A stretch of DNA of 45,982 nt from Fredinandcohnia humi. GTDB taxonomy: Bacteria; Bacillota; Bacilli; Bacillales; Bacillaceae_L. Both the position numbers and the translations under genes were made by a program. Under the pieces are notes generated by a model. The model worked only from the letters and a program-made list of their open reading frames with translations, did no database searches and was not told where the DNA came from. The stretch spans positions 18,252-64,233 of the forward strand of contig NZ_LMBW01000009.1 in NCBI RefSeq assembly GCF_001439915.1, given 5' to 3'. Shown one piece after another: positions 7,832-16,444 of the stretch (position 1 is the stretch's first letter; every line of letters starts with the position of its first letter).

Positions 7832-8641
7832 ATGGTGGATGGCACAATTATTGAAAAGCAAAGATTCCCGTCACCTAATCCCAAAATTAATCTTTATTTA
7901 ATAACATATTTGAGTAAAGGATTAAAAATAAAAGGGTATCTTGCTGAACCAAAGGAAGACGGATTGTACGATGGCTTTTTATATTTACGCGGTGGGATTA
8001 AAAATGTGGGTAAGGTTCGAATTGGCCGGATCATTCAATTTGCCTCAGAGGGCTTTGTGGTGATGGCACCTTTTTATCGGGGAAATCAAGGGGGAGAGGG
8101 GAACGAGGATTTCGCCGGACATGACAGATATGATGCGTTCTCTGCGGTTAAAGTGTTGGAGGAACATGAAAAAGTGAATCCAACTCGGATTCATGTCTTT
8201 GGTTTTTCACGGGGAGGGGTAATGGCCCTTCTTACCGCGATATATCAGCCCCAGATTTGTTCTGTCGTTACATGGGGAGGCGTAAGTGATCTAAGCTTAA
8301 CGTACGTGGAACGCAATGATATGCGGAGAATGATGAAGCGGGTGATTGGAGGGACTCCTACTAAATATCCAGAACGATATAAATGGAGAACCCCTTTGTA
8401 TGAAATTGAGAAACTTGAAGCCCCATTGCTCATTATTCACGGGGAAAAGGATCATAATGTCTCGGTTGAACACGCCTATCGTTTAGAAAAAAGAGTGAGG
8501 GAACTTGAAAAAGAGGTGGAGAGTTGGTATTTTCCAAATTTCACACATTATTTTCCGCCCCCTGAAAATCGGGAAACAGTGAGCAGATTAACGGAATGGA
8601 TGAAAACAAGAGAGTCGAATACGAAAAAGCTCGAGGGATGA
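7832..8641 (+). CDS. ytmA: Alpha/beta hydrolase YtmA (prolyl-oligopeptidase-like)
   Basis: A 269-aa alpha/beta hydrolase. The nucleophile elbow is GFSRGG, the acid lies in LIHGEKDHNVS and the histidine in FTHYFPPPENR, giving a complete Ser-Asp-His triad. FLYLRGGI and GNQGGEGNEDFAGHD are shared with YtmA as I recall it. The ATG at 7832 has AGAAGG in front and fits the family start; an in-frame ATG at 7757 would add 25 residues but has no binding site. The natural substrate is unknown. It converges on pckA with a shared terminator. Confidence 0.85.
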   Translation: MVDGTIIEKQRFPSPNPKINLYLITYLSKGLKIKGYLAEPKEDGLYDGFLYLRGGIKNVGKVRIGRIIQFASEGFVVMAPFYRGNQGGEGNEDFAGHDRYDAFSAVKVLEEHEKVNPTRIHVFGFSRGGVMALLTAIYQPQICSVVTWGGVSDLSLTYVERNDMRRMMKRVIGGTPTKYPERYKWRTPLYEIEKLEAPLLIIHGEKDHNVSVEHAYRLEKRVRELEKEVESWYFPNFTHYFPPPENRETVSRLTEWMKTRESNTKKLEG

Positions 8642-8659
8642 TTTCCCCCCCGAGCTTTT
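8625..8659. terminator. Bidirectional terminator between ytmA and pckA
   Basis: AAAAGCTCG pairs with CGAGCTTTT, extended by GGG/CCC. It overlaps the ytmA stop codon. Confidence 0.8.
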
Positions 8660-8674
8660 GCAAATAGATTTCAA

Positions 8675-10264
8675 TTAGATTCTAGGTCCGCCCAATAATT
8701 CAATTTCCTTTGGCACATTGGAGAACTTTTTGAAGTTTTCTTTGAATTTTACAGCCAATTCTTTAGCTTTTACATAGTACGTACTTTGGTCTGCCCATGT
8801 TTTTGCAGGCTGTAGCACATCATCAGGAACACCTGGAATGTGAATTGGAATTTCTAAGCCGAAAATATCATTTTTCACGGTTTCAGCATTGGTTAATTCA
8901 CCTTCTAAAGCAGCTTGAACCATTGCACGTGTGTAAGATAGCTTCATTCGGCTTCCAACGCCGTATTCTCCGCCAGTCCAGCCAGTGTTCACTAGGAATA
9001 CCTCAACATTGTGCTCGTCAATTTTTCTTCCCAGCATTTCTGCATACTCAGTTGCAGCAAGGGGCAGGAAAGGAGAGCCAAAGCAAGTTGAGAAAGTTGC
9101 TTCCGGTGCTGTAACTCCACGCTCTGTTCCTGCAAGCTTACTTGTGTAGCCACTTAAGAAATGGTACATGGCTTGTTCTTTTGTCAGCTTGCTAATTGGA
9201 GGGAGCACACCGAAAGCATCTGCTGTTAGGAATACGATTGTATTCGGGTGACCTGCAATGCTAGGCACAATAATATTATCAATATTATCAATTTGATAGG
9301 CAGCCCTTGTATTTTCAGTTAGAGAACTGTCATCATAATCTGCCATTCTTGATTCTTCATCTACAATCACATTTTCTAAAACAGAGCCAAAGCGAATCGC
9401 ATCAAAAATTTGTGGCTCCTTCTCACGTGAGAGATTAATCGTTTTAGCATAGCAGCCACCTTCAATATTGAACACGCCAGAGCTAGCCCAACCATGCTCG
9501 TCATCCCCAATCAGACGACGTTTTGGATCAGCAGAAAGAGTTGTTTTTCCTGTTCCAGATAGACCAAAGAAAAGCGCAACATCCCCTTCTTGACCTACAT
9601 TTGAGGAGCAATGCATGGAAAGAATATTTTGTTCAGGCAATACATAGTTCATCACAGAGAAAATCGATTTTTTGATTTCACCAGCATACTCAGTTCCTCC
9701 AATTAAAACTGTTCGTTTTTCGAAGGAAATAATGATGAAAGTTTCAGAACGTGTTCCATCCACCTTTGGGTCTGCCTTGAAATTTGGTGCACTGATGACA
9801 GTAAATTCTGGTTGATGTGTTTTTAAATCCGCTTCAGTTGGTCGAACAAACATTTGTTGGGAAAATAGATTATGCCATGCATATTCGTTAATTACTTGAA
9901 TTGGCATACGGACTTTTTTATCAGCACCCGCATACCCATTAAATACAAAAACTTCATCTTTTTCTTTTAAGTATGAAAGGACCTTTGTGTAAAGGTTTTC
10001 AAATACAGATTCAGAGATTGGTTTATTCACCTTGCCCCAATCAATTCTATCTTTGGTAGATGCTTCTTCTACGATGTATTTGTCTTCAGGTGATCTTCCT
10101 GTGTATTTCCCGGTTGTTGCGCATACAGCCCCAGTCGAAGTAAGGATTCCCTCTTGTCTAGCGAGTACTTTTTCAACTAAAATAGGAACAGATAGGTTAT
10201 GGTGCGCATTTTTTCCATTCACTAATTCTACTAGCTGCTCATTTGAAACTTCAACTGAATTCAT
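8675..10264 (-). CDS. pckA: Phosphoenolpyruvate carboxykinase (ATP)
   Basis: A 529-aa enzyme converting oxaloacetate and ATP to phosphoenolpyruvate, CO2 and ADP, the entry step of gluconeogenesis. The kinase P-loop [11 protein letters not shown], the metal-site stretch LIGDDEHGW, and [10 protein letters not shown] near the N-terminus are all present at the usual spacing and length. Its promoter carries a match to the binding motif of CcpN, the repressor of gluconeogenic genes in B. subtilis. It is transcribed away from metK and looks monocistronic. Confidence 0.97.
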   Translation of the reverse strand: MNSVEVSNEQLVELVNGKNAHHNLSVPILVEKVLARQEGILTSTGAVCATTGKYTGRSPEDKYIVEEASTKDRIDWGKVNKPISESVFENLYTKVLSYLKEKDEVFVFNGYAGADKKVRMPIQVINEYAWHNLFSQQMFVRPTEADLKTHQPEFTVISAPNFKADPKVDGTRSETFIIISFEKRTVLIGGTEYAGEIKKSIFSVMNYVLPEQNILSMHCSSNVGQEGDVALFFGLSGTGKTTLSADPKRRLIGDDEHGWASSGVFNIEGGCYAKTINLSREKEPQIFDAIRFGSVLENVIVDEESRMADYDDSSLTENTRAAYQIDNIDNIIVPSIAGHPNTIVFLTADAFGVLPPISKLTKEQAMYHFLSGYTSKLAGTERGVTAPEATFSTCFGSPFLPLAATEYAEMLGRKIDEHNVEVFLVNTGWTGGEYGVGSRMKLSYTRAMVQAALEGELTNAETVKNDIFGLEIPIHIPGVPDDVLQPAKTWADQSTYYVKAKELAVKFKENFKKFSNVPKEIELLGGPRI

Positions 10265-10327
10265 GTAAAATCATCCTTTATCAAAATTTTTATTTTTTAT
10301 ATTATAAATAATCTAAAATTTACAATT

Positions 10328-10355
10328 AGTATAACACATTGATGAAAATAGTCTA
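10328..10355 (-). promoter_or_regulatory. pckA promoter with CcpN-like operator
   Basis: On the minus strand TAGACT (10355-10350), 16 bases, TATACT (10333-10328). The 11-base string TGTGTTATACT (10338-10328) covers the -10 box and fits the CcpN consensus TRTGHYATAYW at every position. A repressor there would block polymerase. Confidence 0.55.
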
Positions 10356-10502
10356 TACTATTTAACGTATTTTACGTAACAATCTTTAAAAAGTGCGTGC
10401 AGATTTTTAAAATGGTCGCTTATAATCCATTCATTTTTATTATTTGTCGGTTTTGTGAAATAAGTATGACACACATCGCCGTCACTTTTTTTCGAAATTT
10501 GG

Positions 10503-10532
10503 TTGACATGAAATGGATGACTACGATATGAT
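10503..10532 (+). promoter_or_regulatory. SigA promoter of the metK leader
   Basis: TTGACA (10503-10508), 18 bases, TATGAT (10527-10532). The predicted start lies just before the S-box aptamer. Confidence 0.75.
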
Positions 10533-10548
10533 AATTCATTGAACGGAT

Positions 10549-10772
10549 ACTCTCTTATCCCGAGCTGGCGGAGGGACAGGCCCAATGAAACCCGGCAACC
10601 ATCACTTTTCTTACATAGCAAATGAGTGTTGTAAATCCTATCTAAATGTAGGTCTCCCATTTGTTAAAAGTGATAAGGTGCTAACCTGAGCGAGGCATGA
10701 CCTTGATCGATAAGAGTGAAAGGCGAGATCAACGACAATACCTTTCCTCGAAAAAGTGGGAAAGGTTTTTTT
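10549..10772 (+). promoter_or_regulatory. SAM-I (S-box) riboswitch with terminator, controlling metK
   Basis: The P1 helix CTCTTATC (10552-10559) pairs with GATAAGAG (10709-10716). Between them are the conserved S-box blocks: GAGGGACAGGCCC, AATGAAACCCGGCAACC, then GGTGCTAACCTGAGCGAG. An intrinsic terminator follows at 10740-10772. In this class SAM binding stabilises P1 and favours termination, so metK is shut off when SAM is plentiful. The variable P3-P4 part (about 10605-10670) is longer than in compact examples. Confidence 0.95.
10740..10772 (+). terminator. S-box leader terminator
   Basis: ACCTTTCC pairs with GGAAAGGT, followed by eight T within the next bases. About 205 bases separate it from the metK start, a stretch without recognisable genes. 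Confidence 0.85.
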
Positions 10773-10979
10773 ATTTCTTTTAAGGATGTTATGTTACCTA
10801 ACGTTAATTTGTGTTCACCATAGAAAACTAGCATCTTATGCTGTATTACTGTTCGTTTTATCAATACAGGATAGAAAATCGTGAGGGTAACAATACTAAG
10901 GGAATGAGTACCGTATCAATGAATGTCAGGATTCTAAGTGTGATCTTTGAATTCTGAATCCGAAAAGGAGGAAGCGTTT

Positions 10980-12179
10980 GTGACAACTAGACGCCGTTTA
11001 TTTACTTCTGAGTCTGTTACGGAAGGACATCCAGATAAAATCTGTGACCAAATTTCAGATTCTATTTTAGATGCCATTTTAGCAAATGATGCAAATGCAC
11101 GCGTAGCGTGTGAAACTTCTGTTACAACAGGTCTTGTACTTGTTGCTGGGGAAATTACCACCTCTACCTATGTAGATATCCCAAAGATTGTCCGTGAAAC
11201 GATTAAAGGGATTGGCTATACTCGTGCGAAATACGGATTTGATTACGAAACATGTGCTGTATTAACTTCTATTGATGAGCAATCACCAGACATTGCAATG
11301 GGGGTTGACCAAGCATTAGAATCTCGTGAAGGTCAAATGTCAGATGAGCAAATCGAAGCCATTGGTGCCGGTGATCAAGGATTAATGTTTGGTTATGCTT
11401 GTAATGAAACAAAAGAGTTAATGCCTCTGCCAATTTCATTAGCCCATAAGCTTGCACGCCGTTTAACGAGAGTTCGTAAGGATGAGATTCTTCCATATTT
11501 ACGTCCAGATGGAAAAACTCAGGTTACTGTTGAATATGATGAGAATAACAATCCTGTCCGCATCGACACAATCGTTATTTCGACCCAGCACCACCACGAG
11601 ATCTCATTAGAACAAATTCAACGAAATCTGAAAGAACATGTAATCAATCCAGTTGTTCCAAGTGAACTAATTGATGAAAATACGAAATACTTTATTAATC
11701 CTACTGGCCGTTTTGTCATTGGCGGTCCACAAGGAGATGCAGGCTTAACTGGCCGTAAAATCATTGTTGATACATACGGTGGTTATGCACGCCATGGCGG
11801 TGGCGCATTCTCGGGTAAGGATCCAACAAAGGTTGACCGCTCTGCAGCATATGCGGCACGCTATGTTGCGAAAAATATCGTTGCTGCTGGATTAGCTGAT
11901 AAATGTGAAGTTCAGCTTGCATATGCAATTGGTGTTGCACAGCCGGTTTCTATTTCTGTTGACACTTTTGGTACTGGAACAGTATCTGAGGATGTACTTG
12001 TAGAATTGGTTCGCAATCATTTTGATTTACGTCCAGCTGGTATTATTAATATGTTGGACCTTCGTCGCCCAATTTATAAGCAAACCGCTGCATATGGTCA
12101 TTTCGGCAGAAACGATCTTGATTTACCATGGGAGCGTACTGACAAAGCCGAAACACTTAAAACAGAAGCTGCAAAATAA
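10980..12179 (+). CDS. metK: S-adenosylmethionine synthetase
   Basis: A 399-aa enzyme making S-adenosylmethionine from methionine and ATP in the cytosol. The motifs [26 protein letters not shown] (ATP loop), [16 protein letters not shown] and [19 protein letters not shown] are complete. The GTG at 10980 is chosen: AAAGGAGG lies 9 bases upstream and the protein then starts at the usual place ([13 protein letters not shown]). An ATG at 10947 would add 11 residues and sits before the binding site. It is controlled by the S-box leader and ends with its own terminator. Confidence 0.97.
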   Translation: MTTRRRLFTSESVTEGHPDKICDQISDSILDAILANDANARVACETSVTTGLVLVAGEITTSTYVDIPKIVRETIKGIGYTRAKYGFDYETCAVLTSIDEQSPDIAMGVDQALESREGQMSDEQIEAIGAGDQGLMFGYACNETKELMPLPISLAHKLARRLTRVRKDEILPYLRPDGKTQVTVEYDENNNPVRIDTIVISTQHHHEISLEQIQRNLKEHVINPVVPSELIDENTKYFINPTGRFVIGGPQGDAGLTGRKIIVDTYGGYARHGGGAFSGKDPTKVDRSAAYAARYVAKNIVAAGLADKCEVQLAYAIGVAQPVSISVDTFGTGTVSEDVLVELVRNHFDLRPAGIINMLDLRRPIYKQTAAYGHFGRNDLDLPWERTDKAETLKTEAAK

Positions 12180-12184
12180 GATAG

Positions 12185-12214
12185 AAAAAGCTCGCCGGTT
12201 TGACGAGCTTTTTG
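12185..12214 (+). terminator. Terminator of metK
   Basis: AAAAGCTCG, CCGGTTTGA loop, CGAGCTTTTT. Confidence 0.85.
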
Positions 12215-12238
12215 TGTATAATTTTTTTTTCGATGTCT

Positions 12239-12354
12239 AGCGCAAGCAGCCTAGCCCCTCGAGGTCATAAGCCAATCCGTCAAGAAGGATAAAAGGCATC
12301 CTTCTCGCCGTCCCGTCTTATGCTATGCCTGAGGCTGATCAAGGCGCTTGCGCT
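12239..12354 (+). repeat. Multi-hairpin interspersed repeat, copy R2, overlapping ytoA
   Basis: The closing helix AGCGCAAGC (12239-12247) pairs with GCTTGCGCT (12346-12354). Inside are CATAAG/CTTATG and the hairpin GAAGGAT-AAAAGGC-ATCCTTC. It shares the head CTCGAGGTCATAAGCC with R1, R3, R4 and R5 but lacks the AGGA(A/C)-loop hairpins. Its last 32 bases are the 3' end of the ytoA reading frame. Confidence 0.85.
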
Positions 12355-12859
12355 TTTCTTCTTTATAATGCTGCCCTTTTTCCACATATTCACGGCGAAT
12401 TCTGGCCATGTCTTTTTTATCTTCTTCGTTAAGTTCACGGATCACTTTAGCAGGTCGACCGAAGGCAAGGGTGTTCGGTGGGATTTCTTTACCTGGAGAC
12501 ACTAGACTTCCAGCACCGATAAAGGCACCTTCACCAATTTCTGCACCATCAAGAATAATCGACCCCATCCCTATCAGGGCATTTTTCCGAATAATGGAGC
12601 TATGTAGGATAACCTGATGTCCAATTGTGACATCATCCTCGACTATTAAAGGATTGTTTGGGCTTTGATGCAAGGTCGAATTGTCCTGGATGCTCACTCT
12701 TTTTCCGATAATAGTCGGTGCTACATCACCACGAATAACAGTATTAAACCATATATTTGTTTCCTCTCCGATTTTAACGTCACCTGTCACTGTCGCATAG
12801 TCAGCAATGAATACAGAGTCCGCAATTTCAGGATATTTCCCTTTGTATGGATAAATCAT
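12323..12859 (-). CDS. ytoA: Gamma-carbonic-anhydrase-like left-handed beta-helix protein YtoA
   Basis: A 178-aa hexapeptide-repeat protein. Repeats such as VKIGEE, VSIQDN, VTIGHQ and ALIGMG run from about residue 25 to 135, the left-handed beta helix of gamma-class carbonic anhydrases and YrdA/PaaY relatives, which form trimers with metal at the subunit interface. Candidate histidine ligands are in STLHQSP and TIGHQVILHSS. Whether it hydrates CO2 is not known. The ATG is preceded by AAAGGATGTACCAGTT. The last ten codons (KRKRLDQPQA) are supplied by the R2 repeat, so the C-terminus is repeat-derived. Confidence 0.88.
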   Translation of the reverse strand: MIYPYKGKYPEIADSVFIADYATVTGDVKIGEETNIWFNTVIRGDVAPTIIGKRVSIQDNSTLHQSPNNPLIVEDDVTIGHQVILHSSIIRKNALIGMGSIILDGAEIGEGAFIGAGSLVSPGKEIPPNTLAFGRPAKVIRELNEEDKKDMARIRREYVEKGQHYKEEKRKRLDQPQA

Positions 12860-12969
12860 AACTGGTACATCCTTTCTAAATGTTTGATATTGACAAAAAA
12901 ATCATTTAAGGTAAGTGTATCAACTTTCACAATTTACGTAAATCAATATAGTTGGAATATTAAATGTTT

Positions 12970-13128
12970 AGCTCCAGGCGCCATCGGCTCGAGGTCATAA
13001 GCCAATCGCTTCGGAAGGTTGGGGTCGTCTTATGCTTGACTTGCACAGGAAGTGCTTACATCGACGTTCGCCACAGGACGTGGCGGTAGTTAGTCGATGT
13101 TCCTCAATCCGGGCGCCTTGCGCTTTTC
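12970..13128 (+). repeat. Multi-hairpin interspersed repeat, copy R3 (full length)
   Basis: The closing helix AGGCGCC (12976-12982) pairs with GGCGCCT (13112-13118). Inside are CATAAG/CTTATG, GCAC-AGGAA-GTGC, and CATCGAC-GTT-CGCCAC-AGGAC-GTGGCG-GTAGTTA-GTCGATG (13059-13099). It occupies most of the gap between ytoA and ytpB and ends just before the ytpB ribosome binding site. Nothing else is recognised in 12860-12969. Confidence 0.9.
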
Positions 13129-13144
13129 TAATGAGGTGATATCT

Positions 13145-14209
13145 TTGGTACCAACACAACCAATAAGTTTAATGAAGAAAGTGTATCGTGAGGTATTTCC
13201 GATTGTACATCGTGAATTAGCGGTTTGGAAAAAGAAAGCTGAGGGGATTCCCAACGAAGAACTTCGGAAACAGGCCTTGGCTAGTATTCATTCAAAAACG
13301 TTTCACTGTGAAGGCGGATCCATCCTTGCCTTATTATCGGAAGGGAAAATGGAGGAATGCATCCGTTTTATTGTTGCTTATCAAACGATTAGTGATTATC
13401 TGGATAATCTTTGTGATCGAAGTACCTCATTGGACCCTGTCGATTTCCGTTCCCTTCATGATTCCATGCCAGATGCACTACGGCCAGGGCAGCCAACCAA
13501 AAATTATTATCAATATCGGGATGAACAGGATGATGGCGGCTACTTAGAAAGCCTAGTCAAGACGTGCCAGGATGTCCTTCAAAACATCAATCATTATGAT
13601 AAAATCGCTGATTATTTACAGGAGTTAGCAAGCTATTATTGTGATTTGCAAATACATAAGCATGTAAAAATTGAAGAGCGTGTACCAAGGCTCGAGAACT
13701 GGTTTAAAAGCCATCAAGATCATCTTCCAAGCATGGAATGGTATGAATTCTCCGCCTGCTCAGGGTCAACATTAGGCATTTTTTGTTTAGTTGCTTATGC
13801 GTTTCATGAGGAATTCAAAGAAGAAATTGCGGTTAAAGTTCGAAATGGGTATTTTCCGTACATCCAAGGCCTCCATATCCTTCTTGATTATTTCATCGAT
13901 CAAGAAGAGGACCGGCAGGGTGGGGACTTGAATTTCTGTTTTTATTATCCACATGAAAACGAGCTTGTTGATCGCCTTAAGCATTTTATTACGGAAGCGG
14001 ATCGGCATACAACTGGATTGCCAAATGAAAAATTCCATCGAATGATTAATCGTGGCTTGTTAGGTCTCTATTTATCAGATGAAAAGGTTCGAACGCAGCG
14101 CAGTGTCTTAAAAATTGCAAAGAAAATGATTAGACTTGGCGGAAAAACATCCTTTTTCTTTTATGTGAATGGACGTGCTTACCGCAGATTTCAACATGTA
14201 TTTGGATAG
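13145..14209 (+). CDS. ytpB: Tetraprenyl-beta-curcumene synthase YtpB
   Basis: A 354-aa terpene synthase of the DUF2600 type. In B. subtilis YtpB cyclises tetraprenyl (C35) diphosphate to tetraprenyl-beta-curcumene, a precursor of spore-associated sesquarterpenes. The family start VPTQPISLMKKVYREVFP, the FHCEGGSILALL block and the acidic stretch TISDYLDNLCDR (candidate Mg-diphosphate site, about residue 95) are visible. The TTG at 13145 has GAGGTGAT with 4 bases between and gives the family N-terminus; an ATG at 13097 lies inside the R3 repeat and is rejected. Confidence 0.88.
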   Translation: MVPTQPISLMKKVYREVFPIVHRELAVWKKKAEGIPNEELRKQALASIHSKTFHCEGGSILALLSEGKMEECIRFIVAYQTISDYLDNLCDRSTSLDPVDFRSLHDSMPDALRPGQPTKNYYQYRDEQDDGGYLESLVKTCQDVLQNINHYDKIADYLQELASYYCDLQIHKHVKIEERVPRLENWFKSHQDHLPSMEWYEFSACSGSTLGIFCLVAYAFHEEFKEEIAVKVRNGYFPYIQGLHILLDYFIDQEEDRQGGDLNFCFYYPHENELVDRLKHFITEADRHTTGLPNEKFHRMINRGLLGLYLSDEKVRTQRSVLKIAKKMIRLGGKTSFFFYVNGRAYRRFQHVFG

Positions 14210-14212
14210 GAA

Positions 14213-14244
14213 AAAGATAGAGCATTTGGAGCTCTATCTTTATT
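14213..14244 (+). terminator. Terminator of ytpB
   Basis: A perfect 11-base stem: AAAGATAGAGC, 7-base loop, GCTCTATCTTT, then ATTTTTT. Confidence 0.85.
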
Positions 14245-14272
14245 TTTTCAAGGGAAACTGTGATAAAACTCT

Positions 14273-14401
14273 CCCAAACTGTCTTGAAAACGCTTGTAGA
14301 CTAGGCGCGCAGCTGAGCAAAGACGCGAATAGAAGTTGGTCTTCATGAGCGGATGAGGGAGGCAAGCAACAAAGTATGCGAGCGTTTTTCAACAGTCTGG
14401 G
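14273..14401. repeat. 129-bp element with imperfect terminal inverted repeats
   Basis: The left end CCCAAACTGTCTTGAAAACG (14273 onward) is matched, inverted, by the right end CGAGCGTTTTTCAACAGTCTGGG (14379-14401), about 23 bases with a few mismatches. GCTCTATCTTT occurs on both sides, at 14231-14241 (right arm of the ytpB terminator) and 14401-14411. There is no reading frame inside. It looks like a MITE or structured intergenic repeat between the convergent ytpB and ytqB. Confidence 0.65.
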
Positions 14402-14403
14402 CT

Positions 14404-14976
14404 CTATCTTTTTTCAATGGCAATAATAAAAGGCGGATGATTCATTTGGTTCATAAATCGGTACATTAAAACATGAGCACGATTTTGATCAAGTGTTGAA
14501 CAAAACTCTAATAATCGATCTCGTTCGATTGCTCCTTCTTCATGTCCATGGTACACAACAAGGACAATAACACCCTCAGGCTTCATCAGTGATAGTAATT
14601 GCTCAACCGCTTCAATTGTGGAATCAGGCTTTGTCACGATTTCCTTATTTCCACCAGGCAGGTATCCCAAATTAAAGATGGCACCTGCAATTATGCCATG
14701 GGCTTCAATTGGAATCGTTTTTATAAGTTGATTATGACTTTCTTGAAACAGACTAACACGATCAAATAACCCTTGCTCTTTTAGACGAGAAGTCGTATTT
14801 TCAATCGCTTCTGTTTGAATATCATAGCCGAATACATGTCCACTTTCACCAACTAATGAAGCAAGCATTGCAGTGTCATGACCATTTCCGATTGTAGCAT
14901 CAACGGCATAATCTCCTTCATGAATAGCCAGTTGGAGAAGCTTCCGCGCAAATGGAAGAATTCGATCTATTTTCAT
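14404..14976 (-). CDS. ytqB: SAM-dependent methyltransferase YtqB (putative rRNA methylase)
   Basis: A 190-aa Rossmann-fold methyltransferase. Motif I is VDATIGNGHDTAMLA (about residues 24-38), the acidic end of strand 2 is GYDIQTEAI, and GAIFNLGYLPGG is the motif IV region characteristic of the YtqB family. The target is annotated as rRNA in relatives but is not established here. Its ATG overlaps the ytqA stop by 4 bases (ATGA), so the two are translated together from one transcript. Confidence 0.9.
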   Translation of the reverse strand: MKIDRILPFARKLLQLAIHEGDYAVDATIGNGHDTAMLASLVGESGHVFGYDIQTEAIENTTSRLKEQGLFDRVSLFQESHNQLIKTIPIEAHGIIAGAIFNLGYLPGGNKEIVTKPDSTIEAVEQLLSLMKPEGVIVLVVYHGHEEGAIERDRLLEFCSTLDQNRAHVLMYRFMNQMNHPPFIIAIEKR

Positions 14977-15935
14977 ACGTTTTCCGCAACCTTTTGGTCA
15001 TATTTTCCTTGATAACTGTCACGACGTTTTAATTCATCATCAATTGTATTCAGTACCTCCCATTTGTTAACACTCCACATCGGTCCTACCATTAAATCGA
15101 TGGGACCATCCCCTGTAATGCGGTGAACTATCATTTCCGGGGGTAAAATTTCAAGCTGGTCACAAACTAATTGTACATATTCATCAAATGAGAGAAATTC
15201 CAAAAGCCCTTTTTCATATTGCTTTACCATCGGCGTTCCTTTTAATAAATGAAGCAAATGAATTTTTATTCCTTGTACATCAAGTTTTGCAACCTGGCGT
15301 GCTGTTTCCATCATCATCTCTGGTGTTTCCTGTGGAAGTCCATTTATAATATGGGAGCAAATGCGAATATTATGTTTACGAAGCTTAGTGACTCCATCAA
15401 TATAGCACTGAAAGTCATGAGCACGATTGATGAGTTGTGCCGTTTTTTCATGTACGGTCTGCAAGCCAAGCTCAACCCAAAGGTAGGTCCTTTCATTAAG
15501 CTCAGCTAAATATTCGACAACGTCATCTGGGAGGCAGTCAGGTCTTGTTGCAATCGAAATGCCGATAACCCCATCCTGATTTAAAACGGGCTCAAATCGT
15601 TCGCGCAACACCTCTACAGGTGCATGTGTATTTGTGAAGGCTTGGAAATACGCCATGTATTTACCGTCCTTCCATTTTTCATGCATTTTATTTTTAATGG
15701 TGTGGAACTGTGTAAGAATATCGTCAGCTCGGTTTCCAGCAAAGTCGCCAGAGCCTGAAACACTGCAAAATGTACAGCCGCCATGTGCAACTGTACCATC
15801 TCGATTTGGGCAGTCAAACCCTCCATCAAGCGCAACCTTAAACACTTTATGGCCAAATGTATGTCGTAAGTGGTAATTCCATGTATGATATCGTTTATTA
15901 TCATTTGTGTATGGAAATGGATTCATTTGAGGCAT
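14973..15935 (-). CDS. ytqA: Radical SAM protein YtqA (TIGR01212 / YhcC-like)
   Basis: A 320-aa radical SAM enzyme. The cluster-binding cysteines lie in CPNRDGTVAHGGCTFC, followed by SVSGSGDFAG. Further family stretches are YFQAFTNTHAP, ISIATRPDCLPDDV and WVELGLQTVHEKTA. Relatives are uncharacterised; a role in tRNA or rRNA modification is often proposed. The start at 15935 has AGGAGGGG 8 bases upstream; a longer in-frame ATG at 16040 lacks one. It is the first gene of ytqA-ytqB. Confidence 0.88.
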   Translation of the reverse strand: MPQMNPFPYTNDNKRYHTWNYHLRHTFGHKVFKVALDGGFDCPNRDGTVAHGGCTFCSVSGSGDFAGNRADDILTQFHTIKNKMHEKWKDGKYMAYFQAFTNTHAPVEVLRERFEPVLNQDGVIGISIATRPDCLPDDVVEYLAELNERTYLWVELGLQTVHEKTAQLINRAHDFQCYIDGVTKLRKHNIRICSHIINGLPQETPEMMMETARQVAKLDVQGIKIHLLHLLKGTPMVKQYEKGLLEFLSFDEYVQLVCDQLEILPPEMIVHRITGDGPIDLMVGPMWSVNKWEVLNTIDDELKRRDSYQGKYDQKVAENV

Positions 15936-16148
15936 TTGTTTTGCCCCTCCTAACTTTGAAAAAATACCTACAATGAATTGTAGCATGTGTGCTTCCAGTA
16001 ACTCAAATGGTAAAAATGAAAGATCAACTTCCTGTGGCATCGTCTTGGCCTCACAAAATGGAAATATCTTTGTTGAAAGAAGAAATCGAGGATGAACACA
16101 CTATAAAGGAGAAATCTTTTCTCATTTTGGAATGTAGGAGGGGGAAAA

Positions 16149-16433
16149 ATGGCTACTCGACAATCGGTTGAGGCATTTTTGCAGCGCTGTGAGGATTCTC
16201 TTCGTAATGGCCAAGAACAAATAACCACTGCCAGAAGACAGGAAGCTTATAATGAAAACGAGTATACGAATGCCCAATTGCAATTGGAGGAAGTCACAAA
16301 TGAATTGGCAAAGCTGGCTACGAGCTGTAATGGGCAGCAACGTGAGCAATTACACAGGATGAGACTACAATTGCAACAACTCCAAAATGATATGATTTTG
16401 GATGCGAACATCATTCAAGAGTATAAGATGTAG
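16149..16433 (+). CDS. ytzC: YtzC, small coiled-coil protein (DUF2524)
   Basis: A 94-aa, Gln/Glu-rich helical protein beginning MATRQSVEAFLQRCEDSL, with heptad-like stretches such as QREQLHRMRLQLQQLQNDM. This matches the Bacillaceae family DUF2524 (YtzC) as I recall it. No membrane segment is seen. GGAGGGGG stands just before the ATG. It precedes the 53-aa gene by 11 bases, probably in one transcript. Function unknown. Confidence 0.82.
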   Translation: MATRQSVEAFLQRCEDSLRNGQEQITTARRQEAYNENEYTNAQLQLEEVTNELAKLATSCNGQQREQLHRMRLQLQQLQNDMILDANIIQEYKM

Positions 16434-16444
16434 GGGATGAGGTT

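Noticed and set aside
13097-13144. ATG start of ytpB at 13097
   Set aside because: It lies inside repeat R3 and lacks a binding site; the TTG at 13145 gives the family N-terminus.
14285-14298. TGAAAACGCTTGTA as a cre site
   Set aside because: It misses two conserved positions and is part of the terminal inverted repeat of the 129-bp element.
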